The position numbers were made by a program, and so were the translations under genes. Shown here piece after piece: positions 29,069 to 37,691 of a stretch of 64,000 nt of DNA. The notes below the pieces were generated by a model. It saw nothing but the letters and a program-made list of their open reading frames with translations, was not told where the DNA came from and did no database searches. Origin of the DNA: DASPSM01 sp963800135 (GTDB lineage Bacteria > Planctomycetota > Planctomycetia > Planctomycetales > Planctomycetaceae); assembly GCA_963800135.1 (NCBI GenBank), contig CAWCZR010000003.1, positions 124,001-188,000 of the forward strand, given 5' to 3'. Numbering within the stretch: the first letter of the stretch is position 1; each line of letters opens with the position of its first letter.

Positions 29069-29704
29069 GTGCCCAGAGATGCCGCCGAGTCGCTGTTGGT
29101 CGTCGAGGTTCGCCGCGGGAGCGAGCAAGCCTGGCAGGATTTGATCGCCCGCTATGAGGGGCGGCTCTTTGCGTTCGTCGACAGTCGGCTTCGCAATCCC
29201 ACGGCGGCCGAAGACATCGTCCAGGACACGTTCCTGGGCTTTCTGGTCAGCCTGCCGAATTACGACTCTGCCACGCCGCTCGAAACGTACCTCTTTTCCA
29301 TCGCCGCCCACAAGCTGACCGACGCGCTCAGGCGCAAGGGGCGCCGGCCGACGATTCCGCTGCTCGCGCCCGACTCGCAAGGCGGCTGGAACGAGCCCGC
29401 GGGCAACGACCGCCGCGCCTCGAGCCTGGCCCAAAGCCGCGAACGCCGCGTGGCCGAAGAGGGACTGATCGCCGAGTGCATGCGGACGCTGATCGACGGC
29501 TGGAAGGCCAACGGCGAACAAGAGCGGCTGCAGTGCATTGAGCTCTTGTTCGTGCTGGGATGGACGAACAAAGCCGCCGCTGAACGCCTCGGGATCAGCG
29601 AGCAAGCGGTCGCCAATCACAAGCACTTCGTCGTCGCCAAGCTGAAAGAGGCGGCGAAGAAAGCCCGGCTCCGCGACTTCAACCCCGCCGATTTCGGCCT
29701 CTAA
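29069..29704 (+). CDS. ECF-type RNA polymerase sigma factor
   Basis: A 211-residue sigma-70 family factor with only regions 2 and 4. Region 2: GSEQAWQDLIARYEGRLFAF, then NPTAAEDIVQDTFLGFL and the promoter -10-binding helix LETYLFSIAAHKLTDALRRK. Region 4: helix-turn-helix RLQCIELLFVLGWTNKAAA, then ERLGISEQAVANHKHFVVAKL. The start is a GTG at 29069 with GAAGGAC upstream. No anti-sigma factor gene is adjacent. The kinase, FHA and site-2 protease genes upstream on the same strand are candidate regulators. Pairing of ECF sigmas with Ser/Thr kinases is a known planctomycete theme. Confidence 0.92.
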   Translation: MPRDAAESLLVVEVRRGSEQAWQDLIARYEGRLFAFVDSRLRNPTAAEDIVQDTFLGFLVSLPNYDSATPLETYLFSIAAHKLTDALRRKGRRPTIPLLAPDSQGGWNEPAGNDRRASSLAQSRERRVAEEGLIAECMRTLIDGWKANGEQERLQCIELLFVLGWTNKAAAERLGISEQAVANHKHFVVAKLKEAAKKARLRDFNPADFGL

Positions 29705-30036
29705 GAGCCGCGCACGCCCTTCGGCGTCCCACTTCAAATTGGCGATCCGGCTGTCGATGACAGCGGATTTGCAAAACTGATCTTGGTGATTTGGCCGTCT
29801 GTGGCAAAATGGAATTTGGGATCACCGATCCCTGTCCCGATCGCGGTGCGCTGTCTTCCGCGCCGCCAAGGCAAATCCACCGCGCTGACCGCGGCAGGCC
29901 CCGATCGCCGGGAGTGCGCCGTTCGCAACGCCGATGAGCTCTGATCCGCTGCCAATCTGGCGGCTCGTAACGGAATGGTACTTGCCAAGCCGGCAGCGAC
30001 CTTTGTGCCACAGGCCTTCGCCGCAATCAGGATCTC

Positions 30037-30489
30037 GGGACGGGATTCGTCCGGGACGCCACCGCTCGAGTCGGGGACGGGATGTGTCGGAACGGGACTG
30101 GCGGGATGGGATTCGATTGTGCCGCCCGACTCTCTGGCCACAACTCTCTAGCCAAAATGGACCGGCGGCAAGGTTGGGATGGGACTCAACGAGTCATTGG
30201 GACTGGAACTCACGAAGCGTCGAACGCTCGATTCAATCAAGAGATGCGGCGAAAGCTAAATTGGGACGGGATTGAATTCCGATTCGCGCAACGGGCAACC
30301 AAGAGGGGTCACCACCAAGCCACGAAGGAAACCAAGACAACCGAATCCGGTGACCGACTCGACGATCGAGATTGGGACGGGACTCGAAACGACGGGACGG
30401 GAGGGGATTCGACGCCGTTGGAATGCTGTGGGCGGGACGGGATCACGGAACCACCCCCAACGATCGAACAACCCGCGCATGGGACGGGA
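30037..30489 (+). repeat. Dispersed array of the 9-mer GGGACGGGA
   Basis: Seven exact copies start at 30037, 30074, 30263, 30374, 30394, 30434 and 30481, with several one-base variants between (GGGATGGGA near 30107). All are on the plus strand. Spacing is irregular (37, 189, 111, 20, 40 and 47 bases), so this is not a CRISPR or simple tandem repeat. The 845-base gap from 29705 to 30549 holds no supportable gene; its open frames are low-quality. The same 9-mer in reverse occurs at 51249-51674. Confidence 0.8.
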
Positions 30490-30549
30490 TTGATATACCG
30501 AACGCTACCCGGCAGGAAACGCCCGACGGGACGTTGGGACGGAACCCGT

Positions 30550-32727
30550 TCAGGAGGCGTCCCCACGAACGATCAGGATCGCCGCCAGATTGGCAGCTGC
30601 CGCCGGGCGCAGCCCGACCGTCCGAATGGCGGGCGCGCGAACAGCGAGCCGCGTCGAACCGCAACCTTCCCCACAGCCAGCCGGGACGCACGGGTCCAGG
30701 GGCGTGCCCCTGGCTAGATGCCGGGCGGGTTGGTAGTTGGTCCAGATGTTGGCCGTGCCTGCGGTGTCGGTGCCGACCGAGCCGTCGGACAAATCGAAGA
30801 CGGCGTTGCCCATGGCCGTGTTGCTATCGAGAGTGTTGTCGTAGGAGTTCACGTCGACGTCGAAGCCGTCGTTGGCATTGTTGTTGGCAGTATTGGTGGA
30901 CAGTGAGTTGCCCCACGCACCGACGAGGTGAATTCCGTCGCCCCCATTCTTGCTAGCGGTATTCCCGGACACCGTGCTGTTGGCGAGGCCGTCGAGGACC
31001 AGTCCGTCGCCGATATTGTTGCGAGCGATGTTGTTGGTGATCGAATTGCCGACGCCTCCGATCACGAAGCCGCCGGTGTTGCCGACGTCGCTGGCGGCCC
31101 CCTGGTTGCCATTGGCGGTGTTGCCACTGATGGTGCCGTCGTCGCACGTGACCAGAATACCGGCCTGCAGGTTGTTGTTGGCCGTGTTGTTGAGGACGGA
31201 AGGTGCGTCACCCGCAATGCCAATGCCTGCGGCCCCGTTGCCATTGGCCGTGTTGCCGCTGACAGTGCCGGCCTCCATGGCAATGCCAATTCCGGAAGCG
31301 GCGTTGCTGTTGGCGGTGTTGTTGAGGAACGAAATGCTTTCCGCGGCAATCGAGAAGCCTGCGTTTCCGTTGGAATTAGAGATGTTGCCGGAGAGCGTGC
31401 CATCTTGCATGGCCATCTCAAATCCATAATCGGCGTTTTTCCGGGCGACATTGTCGGTGAGCATCAGCGTACCTCCGGCGGCCATCGAGAAGCCGCTGCC
31501 GGCGCTGTTGTTGGCCGTGTTATCGCTGATCGTTGCCGACCCGATGGCCATCGAGAATCCGAAATCGCCGGCTCCGTTTGCCGTGTTGCCGCTGATCGTC
31601 GTGCCATCCCCGGCCGCGACCGTAAATCCAATCTGGGCGGCTCCGTTGGCTGTGTTCCCGGTGACCGTTGCGCCCGAGTCGGAGGCGATCGAAAATCCGT
31701 ACCAGCCGGCATTGTTGGCCGTGTTGTTGGTGACCGTCGGCGCGTCCCCAGCGATCGAAAAGCCGATGAGCGGGTCGGAGTTCGCGGTATTGCCCGTCAC
31801 GGTGACGTCGTCGCTGGAAATTTGGAATCCACCGCCGTCAGTATTTTTATTCGCGATATTGCCACTCACCAGCATCCCGCTGCCAGACAGGTCGAACCCG
31901 GTACTCTCGTTGTTGTTCGCAGTGTTGTTCAGAAAGCTGTCGTCATCACCGGTCGAAAGGAACCCCTGGTTCCCGTTGCCTGTCGCCGTGTTGTTGAGGA
32001 ACGTCACGTTGTCCGCGGCGTTCTGGAACCCGTCCCCGTTTTTCACGACATTGCCGGCGACCACGGCGCCCGTCGCGGACGCATCAAGAAAGAGGTAGCC
32101 GAGATTGAGGATGTTGTTCGTGAACGTGTCGTTGGCGTTACTGACGCTGGGATCGCTGCTCGACACATAGATCGAGAAGGCTTTGCCGGCCGGACTGGAA
32201 TTGTTGGCGACCTCTGTCTGAGTCACGCCCCCGTTGAACGTAATCCCGGCTGTGAGAAAGACATTGTTATCGAAGGTCGAGTTGGCGGAGTCGGTCGCGA
32301 GGATACCGGTGTCAGTCGACGTGAGCGGGTTCGCAGCCCCGATCTGGAAACCTTCGATGGTCACGCTGCTGGCCGATACGGTGAACCCGGTCGACTCGAA
32401 TTGCAGTTTCGATGGTCCCTTCTCGCCGGGAAGTTGCGGCTGCCCACCCAGGATGGTGACGGGCGTCGATACCGTCACATCTTCGCTGCAGAGACCGGGC
32501 GCGACCTGGATCGTGTCCCCCGCAGAGGCCGCGTTGACGGCGCCCTGAATGGTGTGAAAGACAGCCGGATTGCTGGACGCCGGATCGACGAACAGCGTCG
32601 CGGCCAGCAGCAGCCGCGATTCCAGGATTTCCGCAGCGCAAGGAGCGAGCTGCTTCACCCGGCGACGGCTCCGCGCCGTGCTGCCGCCCACGAGAGAAAA
32701 CGATCGGCCGAGACTAGGGAAAAACAT
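30550..32727 (-). CDS. Secreted right-handed beta-helix repeat protein
   Basis: A 725-residue extracellular protein. The N-terminus is Arg-rich and contains ILESRLLLAA near residue 35, a variant of the LEPRxLL motif found at the start of many planctomycete extracellular proteins. It is followed by HTIQGAVNAASAGDTIQV, the usual opening of pectate-lyase-like beta-helices. From about 150 to 630 there are roughly twenty turns of 20-24 residues built on SGNTANxNxxxGFxIxxD. No polysaccharide-lyase catalytic site is evident. The last 65 residues are Arg/Cys/Ala-rich and look non-native: a TAG in the neighbouring frame near 30715, just before the palindrome at 30696-30713, may be the true end. Confidence 0.83.
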   Translation of the reverse strand: MFFPSLGRSFSLVGGSTARSRRRVKQLAPCAAEILESRLLLAATLFVDPASSNPAVFHTIQGAVNAASAGDTIQVAPGLCSEDVTVSTPVTILGGQPQLPGEKGPSKLQFESTGFTVSASSVTIEGFQIGAANPLTSTDTGILATDSANSTFDNNVFLTAGITFNGGVTQTEVANNSSPAGKAFSIYVSSSDPSVSNANDTFTNNILNLGYLFLDASATGAVVAGNVVKNGDGFQNAADNVTFLNNTATGNGNQGFLSTGDDDSFLNNTANNNESTGFDLSGSGMLVSGNIANKNTDGGGFQISSDDVTVTGNTANSDPLIGFSIAGDAPTVTNNTANNAGWYGFSIASDSGATVTGNTANGAAQIGFTVAAGDGTTISGNTANGAGDFGFSMAIGSATISDNTANNSAGSGFSMAAGGTLMLTDNVARKNADYGFEMAMQDGTLSGNISNSNGNAGFSIAAESISFLNNTANSNAASGIGIAMEAGTVSGNTANGNGAAGIGIAGDAPSVLNNTANNNLQAGILVTCDDGTISGNTANGNQGAASDVGNTGGFVIGGVGNSITNNIARNNIGDGLVLDGLANSTVSGNTASKNGGDGIHLVGAWGNSLSTNTANNNANDGFDVDVNSYDNTLDSNTAMGNAVFDLSDGSVGTDTAGTANIWTNYQPARHLARGTPLDPCVPAGCGEGCGSTRLAVRAPAIRTVGLRPAAAANLAAILIVRGDAS
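30696..30713. repeat. 18-bp palindrome CCAGGGGCGTGCCCCTGG
   Basis: Eight-base arms around GT, perfectly complementary. It lies inside the questionable C-terminal extension of the beta-helix gene, immediately beyond its probable native stop. It could serve as a transcription-end hairpin or be a small mobile repeat. Confidence 0.5.
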
Positions 32728-33226
32728 GAAAGCGCCTCAAGTTGGAAAAATGACCAGGCGACCGTGGAGACGGCCGCGAGGAATGGATTTCGGCGAACCG
32801 AACGTCACAGAAATTCGGAAAGAACTTGCGTGCGGAAACCGACGGAGAGAGCCCGAATGCGTGAACATCACGGCCTGCAGAGAGGCCTGAGCCGGCTACT
32901 GTAAATGACTCGCGCGCCGGCCGCAATTACTTTTTCGCCACCGAGCGAAAAATTCAGGACTTCGCGCAGACGCTAAAAATCCCGCATGCCCGTCAGACGG
33001 CGCGATGATCCTTACCCGCGATCGGCCGACGGCTTCTTGTCCGGTCTGGGGTCGCAGCGTTTGCGTGACCGCGGCGGCGTGGTAGAAAGGAGCCCGCTCG
33101 CGTCGGTGGTGCCGGATCGGCGTCGAGACTTGGAACAACCACGATCGAGATTCTGCAGACTGCGGGCCCGCGCGGTTCGACTTGCGATTCCTTGCCTTTT
33201 CGCCGCCGCCAGACTCGCCCGGTTCG
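32728..33226. other. 500-base divergent intergenic region
   Basis: It separates the beta-helix gene (minus) from the acyltransferase (plus). I see no gene, strong hairpin or known repeat. It presumably carries both promoters. Confidence 0.4.
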
Positions 33227-34316
33227 ATGTTTATCGAAACGTCACGCAGAATTGTCGCCAACGATTACGGCCGAGGCATCGGCATCTTCCTGGTCGTCTC
33301 TGGGGCACGTGCTGATCGGACTGGACGATCACGCCATTCTGGCCGAATCGTCGTTCCCGCACAGCCTCGCGGTTTCGCGCGGAGCCGTCGCGTGGATCTA
33401 CGCGTTCCACATGCCGCTCTTCTTCTTCCTGTCCGGCTCGCTCGCAGAGCGATTGGTCCGCAAGCCGTTTCGCGACGTGCTTTCCAGTCGGCTCCGCGGC
33501 ATCGCCTGGCCGTACGTGCTCTGGTCGCTGCTCCAGGAGTCACTTCGCGAGCTGACCGGCATCTCGCAGGGCACGGCCGCCGACTGGTGGCGGATTCTCT
33601 ACCGGCCGATGATGCAGTTCTGGTTTCTGTACGTGCTCTTCTTTCTGTCGTTGGCCTACTACGGCCTGCGGCGGCTGGGAGTGCCGCGGATCGGCGTGTT
33701 GATCATCGCCGCGGTGCTCCATGCGGGACACCTTTATACGGATGTCCCGATCATGGGCTGGGTCTATCACGAGTTTTGCAAGCACGGGATCTACCTGGCA
33801 GCCGGAGCCGTCGCGGCGGAGTGGCTGGAACGCGGCACGATTCGCGTCCCCGGCTCCGTGGTTGCGCGGTTGCTGGCTGCGGTCTGCGGATACGGACTGA
33901 TCGCGGCCTGCGTCGCGCGGGGTTGGCCGGTCGAACCGACGGTTTTGGCTTTCGTCGGCATTGGAGCGAGCATCGCGCTCGCGAGCGCGCTGGCGACCTA
34001 CCGCGTGGCTCCGTTCATCGAACGGTGGGGATTGTTGTCGCTGCAGATTTACGTCGCACACACGATCGTGTCGGCGGCGGTCAGGACTGCGCTCTTGCGC
34101 TACGGTGTCCACGATCCGCTCACCCACCTGCTGACACAAACGGCGGCCGGTCTCTACGGGCCGATTGCGCTCTGGGAAGTTTGCCACAGCCTGGGGTGCA
34201 ACTGGATCTTTACCTTGCGACGTCCCGCATCCCCGCTGAGCGGTGCGTCCGCGCAACGCGAGCAAGCAGACGCGGGCAGCGTTCCGTCGCCCGCGCAGGG
34301 CCCTGGCGGTTCCTAG
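33227..34316 (+). CDS. Acyltransferase-3-type polytopic membrane protein (frameshifted)
   Basis: A membrane protein of about 362 residues with roughly ten helices, of the acyltransferase-3 family that O-acylates surface glycans. From the ATG at 33227: RRIVANDYGRGIGIFLVV, then after one extra T near 33298 the sense continues as LGHVLIGLDDHA. That join gives the family signature GIGIFLVVLGHV with the conserved His. Later motifs are AFHMPLFFFLSGSL, WPYVLWSLLQE, FWFLYVLFF and HEFCKHGIYLAAGA. The Ser/Gln-rich tail after TLRRPASPL is probably disordered. The acyl donor and acceptor are unknown. Confidence 0.78.
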
Positions 34317-34379
34317 CGAGCAAAGGGCAGAAATGGCGTCAGAGGCTTACGCGCTCGCCGGTTGCCGCGACGCCCAGCG

Positions 34380-35384
34380 TCACTTGGACGCTTTTCGCTC
34401 GGAGTCATCGCCGAGCGAATGGACCCAGCCCTGCCGCGCCAGAGGAACGCCGTGGCCATCGATCTCGACGAGCGTGCGCGAGGGGTCGGCCGTAATCTCG
34501 CCGATGTGCGACAGTCGGACGTCGCAGGGCGGGTGCGCGCAGAGGCGTCCTCCGTCCTCCGGCGAAACAGTGAAGAGCAGCTCGAAGTCTTCGCCGTCGC
34601 CGAGTGCGTGCTCGACCGGCGACCGCAGATCGTCGATCCGAAGCGCAGCCTCGCTGATCGGCAGGTTGGCCGCTCGAATGGTCGCGCCGACGCCGCTTTC
34701 GTCGAGCAGATGATGCAGGTCGGCCGCCAGCCCGTCGCTGATATCGATCATCGCGTGCAGATCGACGGCCTTATGCAACGCAAAGGCCTCAAGGACCCGC
34801 GGCCGGAAAGCCAGATGCTTCCCCAAAATGCTTCCGCCCAGGTCGCCCGTGACCATGATCCAGTCGCCCGCCTGGGCGCCGTTTCGACGCACGGGTCCGC
34901 GAGCCGTCGGACTGCCGAGCACCGTGGAGCAGATGACGAGCGGCCCGTTCCACGAATTCGTGTCCCCGCCGATCACCGCAACCTGAAACTCGGCGGCCAG
35001 CGCGCTCACGCCGGCATGGATCCGCTCGGCAAGCTGGCGGCCTCCGTCTTTCGGCAGGGCTACGGCGATCACCGCGGCCAACGGTCGCCCGGCCATCGCT
35101 GCGATGTCGCTCAAGCTGACCGCCAGGGCCTTGCGACCGACGACCGACGGCTCCAGCTCATGCAACCAGAAGTCGACGCCGTCCATCAGCATGTCGGTAG
35201 TGATCAGGCATTCGCCTGCTTCACCGAAGCGGAACAGGCCCGCATCATCGCCGATGCCGATCTGCACGCCGGGATAAGCCGGGGTGCGCGAGCGAATCCA
35301 GTTGATGAAGGAAAACTCGGAGCGGACGTCAGTGACGTGATGATCTGGCACGCGATGATCCGGCACGCAATCTCTGGCACGCAA
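34380..35384 (-). CDS. thiL: Thiamine-monophosphate kinase
   Basis: ThiL phosphorylates thiamine monophosphate to the active cofactor. Motifs seen: GIGDDAGLFR near residue 43, CLITTDMLMDGVDF, SDIAAMAGRPLAAV, AVIGGDTNSW, MVTGDLGGS, IDISDGLAADLHHLL and GDGEDFELLFTV, all characteristic of the AIR-synthase-like fold. The open frame begins at a TTG at 35384. The family normally starts a few residues before SEFSFINWIR, so the GTG at 35351 may be the real start. Three short repeats around GGCACGC lie over this N-terminal region (35347-35390). Confidence 0.9.
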   Translation of the reverse strand: MRARDCVPDHRVPDHHVTDVRSEFSFINWIRSRTPAYPGVQIGIGDDAGLFRFGEAGECLITTDMLMDGVDFWLHELEPSVVGRKALAVSLSDIAAMAGRPLAAVIAVALPKDGGRQLAERIHAGVSALAAEFQVAVIGGDTNSWNGPLVICSTVLGSPTARGPVRRNGAQAGDWIMVTGDLGGSILGKHLAFRPRVLEAFALHKAVDLHAMIDISDGLAADLHHLLDESGVGATIRAANLPISEAALRIDDLRSPVEHALGDGEDFELLFTVSPEDGGRLCAHPPCDVRLSHIGEITADPSRTLVEIDGHGVPLARQGWVHSLGDDSERKASK

Positions 35385-35495
35385 TGATGGAACCGGCCAA
35401 GAGCAATCGACCGGTTACCATTCTAGTCGGGTGACGGAGGGGCGCGGCAAGTGGCAGGCGTCATCCGGCGGGCCACCCGCACGGGGAGACGTCAA

Positions 35496-36902
35496 CTACC
35501 GTTGCTGCGTCATCAACTGCAGGTCACCGAAGAGGGTCTCGGTCGAGCGGACGATGTGAAACCGCAGCGGCGTAACTTCGCTCTCGCGATGGTCAAGCAC
35601 CCAAGAGACGTCTTCCATGCGAACGGTCGTCCAACGATCCAGTCCGACGAGTACGTCTTTCGGTTGGATGCCGCCGTGAGCCGCCGGGCTGTCATTACGA
35701 ATCGCGACGACCTGCAGGCCCCCTTCGTATTTCGAGTTCACCAACTTGGAATTGCTGCGGGCCACCTTGGCAACGCGGACCCCGATCACCTCCCAGATGC
35801 GCTCCGACATGGGGTCGGTCTCGCCTGGGTGGACAATCACGCTGCCCGCGCCGGCCGCCAGCGTTTCACCGTTCGCAGGACCCAGCTTGAGGCCGATTTG
35901 CTCGGGGTGACCGTCGCGTCGCACCGTGAGGCGGACTTCGTCGCCGACGCCATGACCGAGCAGGGCCCGTTCCAGGTCGGCGTTGTCGACGATCGGCATC
36001 TCGCCGGCCTTGAGCACAACGTCGCCCGGCTTGAGCCCGGCCACGTCGGCGGCGCTGCCGGCTCGTGCCCCTTCGACGACCAAGCGGCGATCGTCGCCGG
36101 CCTTCACGTCTCGAGCGATCAGTCCGTGCGAGGTGCCGTCAAAGTACTCGATTTTCAGCAAGTCGGCGATGATCTTGCGGGCGTCGTCCATCGGAATCGC
36201 GAAGCCGATCTTCTGGGCACCGGCCCTGATCGCCACGTTGATGCCGACGACTTCGCCGTTGAGGTTAATCAGCGGGCCGCCGCTGTTGCCCGGATTGATG
36301 GCGGCATCGGTCTGGATCAGGTTCTTATACGACTGGGTATCGTTCACCTCGACGTCCCGGTGGAGGGCACTGACGATGCCCATGGTGATCGTGCTTTCGT
36401 AGCCGAAAGCATTGCCGATCGCGAACACGGTTTCGCCCAACATCAGGTCGGACGAGGTGCCCAGCGGCATGACAGTCAGGGGAACGGAGGCCTGGATTTT
36501 GAGGACGGCCAGGTCGCGGACCGGGTCTTCCGAGATCACGACCGCGTCAAAGGTGTTGCCGGAGGCGAGGGTGACACTGAGCTTGTCGACGCCATTGACC
36601 ACGTGGTGATTGGTGACAATGTAGCCCCGCTCGTCGATGATGATGCCGGTCCCCATGCCGTTGACCTTGCGGCCGTGTCGGCCCGGCGTGGCGAACGCAG
36701 GGTCGGTGACCGGTGTCGTCTTCTCGGTATGGATGTTGACGGCAGCCGCTCGAGCGCGTTGTACGGCGCGGACCAGGGGAGTTTCCCGCTGGTTTTCCGC
36801 GCGCTGCGCAGCAGTGCCCTCGACGCCGCCAGCACCCAGGCCGGCGCCGGCAGCGAGGATCAGGGCCAGAAACAACGCGTGTGCGAGGGGGCGTTTCGGC
36901 AT
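35496..36902 (-). CDS. HtrA/DegP-like serine protease with PDZ domains
   Basis: An exported 468-residue trypsin-like protease from the ATG at 36902, with a signal helix (HALFLALILAAGAGLG). The catalytic triad is intact: His100 (IVTNHHVV), Asp130 (DPVRDLAVLKI) and Ser207 (INPGNSGGPL). A first PDZ domain spans about 265-350 (GSAADVAGLKPGDVVL) and a second, more divergent one runs near 395-460 (DSPAAHGGIQPKDVLVGLD). The role is envelope protein quality control by family analogy. Divergently placed from the TPR gene. Confidence 0.92.
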   Translation of the reverse strand: MPKRPLAHALFLALILAAGAGLGAGGVEGTAAQRAENQRETPLVRAVQRARAAAVNIHTEKTTPVTDPAFATPGRHGRKVNGMGTGIIIDERGYIVTNHHVVNGVDKLSVTLASGNTFDAVVISEDPVRDLAVLKIQASVPLTVMPLGTSSDLMLGETVFAIGNAFGYESTITMGIVSALHRDVEVNDTQSYKNLIQTDAAINPGNSGGPLINLNGEVVGINVAIRAGAQKIGFAIPMDDARKIIADLLKIEYFDGTSHGLIARDVKAGDDRRLVVEGARAGSAADVAGLKPGDVVLKAGEMPIVDNADLERALLGHGVGDEVRLTVRRDGHPEQIGLKLGPANGETLAAGAGSVIVHPGETDPMSERIWEVIGVRVAKVARSNSKLVNSKYEGGLQVVAIRNDSPAAHGGIQPKDVLVGLDRWTTVRMEDVSWVLDHRESEVTPLRFHIVRSTETLFGDLQLMTQQR

Positions 36903-37321
36903 AGCGGGGGGAGACTCTACGAGTGAACAACAGGTGGGTGAGGTTCCGTCCGCTTCACGGAGCGCGTTCCATCGTGCCTCCGCCACGCCAGAATCGACTA
37001 ATCCAATTCCGCCGCTTGATAGCGTGAGAGGCGACGTGCATAACTTGCCTAGCTGGAACCGAGTTACGAGTGTGCAGAATCTGACGGCGGTCGCCCCGCG
37101 TCGCTGCCGGCCTGCGTTTTTTTTCCGCGGTTGCCCTTCAGTTCCGACGGCAAATTGCGGTGATGGGGAGGCCTCACGGTCATTCGGCGGTCGGCCGATT
37201 CTGAGCGACCGACAGAATTGCTAGAATCGGACACCAGAGTTGAGTTTCAGCCGCAGGCGACGAGTTCGACGCAAGCCGCGGACGATCGGATGCTTCAGCA
37301 AAACTTTCCCAGGACTCAAAC
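36903..37321. other. 419-base divergent intergenic region
   Basis: No supportable gene. A run of eight Ts at 37117-37124 has no clear stem before it, so I do not call a terminator. Confidence 0.4.
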
Positions 37322-37630
37322 TTGCCGACGACCCGACAGCTTGAACAATTGCTGGAGTCCGATCCAGACGACGTGTTTTTGCAGTACGCGCTGGCCAAGG
37401 CCTGCGTCAACGAGGGAAACGTCGAACGAGGCCTCGCGCAGTATCAGTCCGTGATTGACCGGCATCCGGAGTACGTCCCCGCCTATTTTCAAAAAGGTCA
37501 AACCCTGGCCGAGCGCGGACGAACGGACGACGCCCGCGCCGTCCTGACGCAGGGGATACAGATCGCGCGCAAAGTGGGTGACGGCCACGCCGAACGTGAA
37601 ATGACCGAGTTTCTCGAAGCCCTGACTTGA
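37322..37630 (+). CDS. Small TPR repeat protein
   Basis: A 102-residue protein starting at a TTG at 37322. Two to three tetratricopeptide repeats fill it: DVFLQYALAKACVNEGNVER, then VPAYFQKGQTLAERGRTDDA, with the typical Ala/Gly positions. TPRs mediate protein contacts; no other domain is present. It lies 61 bases before the acyl-CoA dehydrogenase-like gene on the same strand. The rare TTG start is supported by the family-like N-terminus (PTTRQLEQLLESDPDD). Confidence 0.8.
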   Translation: MPTTRQLEQLLESDPDDVFLQYALAKACVNEGNVERGLAQYQSVIDRHPEYVPAYFQKGQTLAERGRTDDARAVLTQGIQIARKVGDGHAEREMTEFLEALT

Positions 37631-37691
37631 ATCGCCGCGTCGGGCAACGCGACGACAACGAGCGCTTGCCCCACTCCGAGCGACCGTAACG

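Noticed and set aside
30037..30489. CRISPR array
   Set aside because: The repeat is only 9 bases, spacing is irregular and no cas gene is present.
30082..30717. Plus-strand frames of up to 211 residues across the GGGACGGGA array
   Set aside because: Composition follows the repeat (Arg/Gly/Asp/Thr) with no ribosome site and no domain. Treated as non-coding.
37117..37124. T8 run as a terminator
   Set aside because: No stable GC stem directly precedes it.
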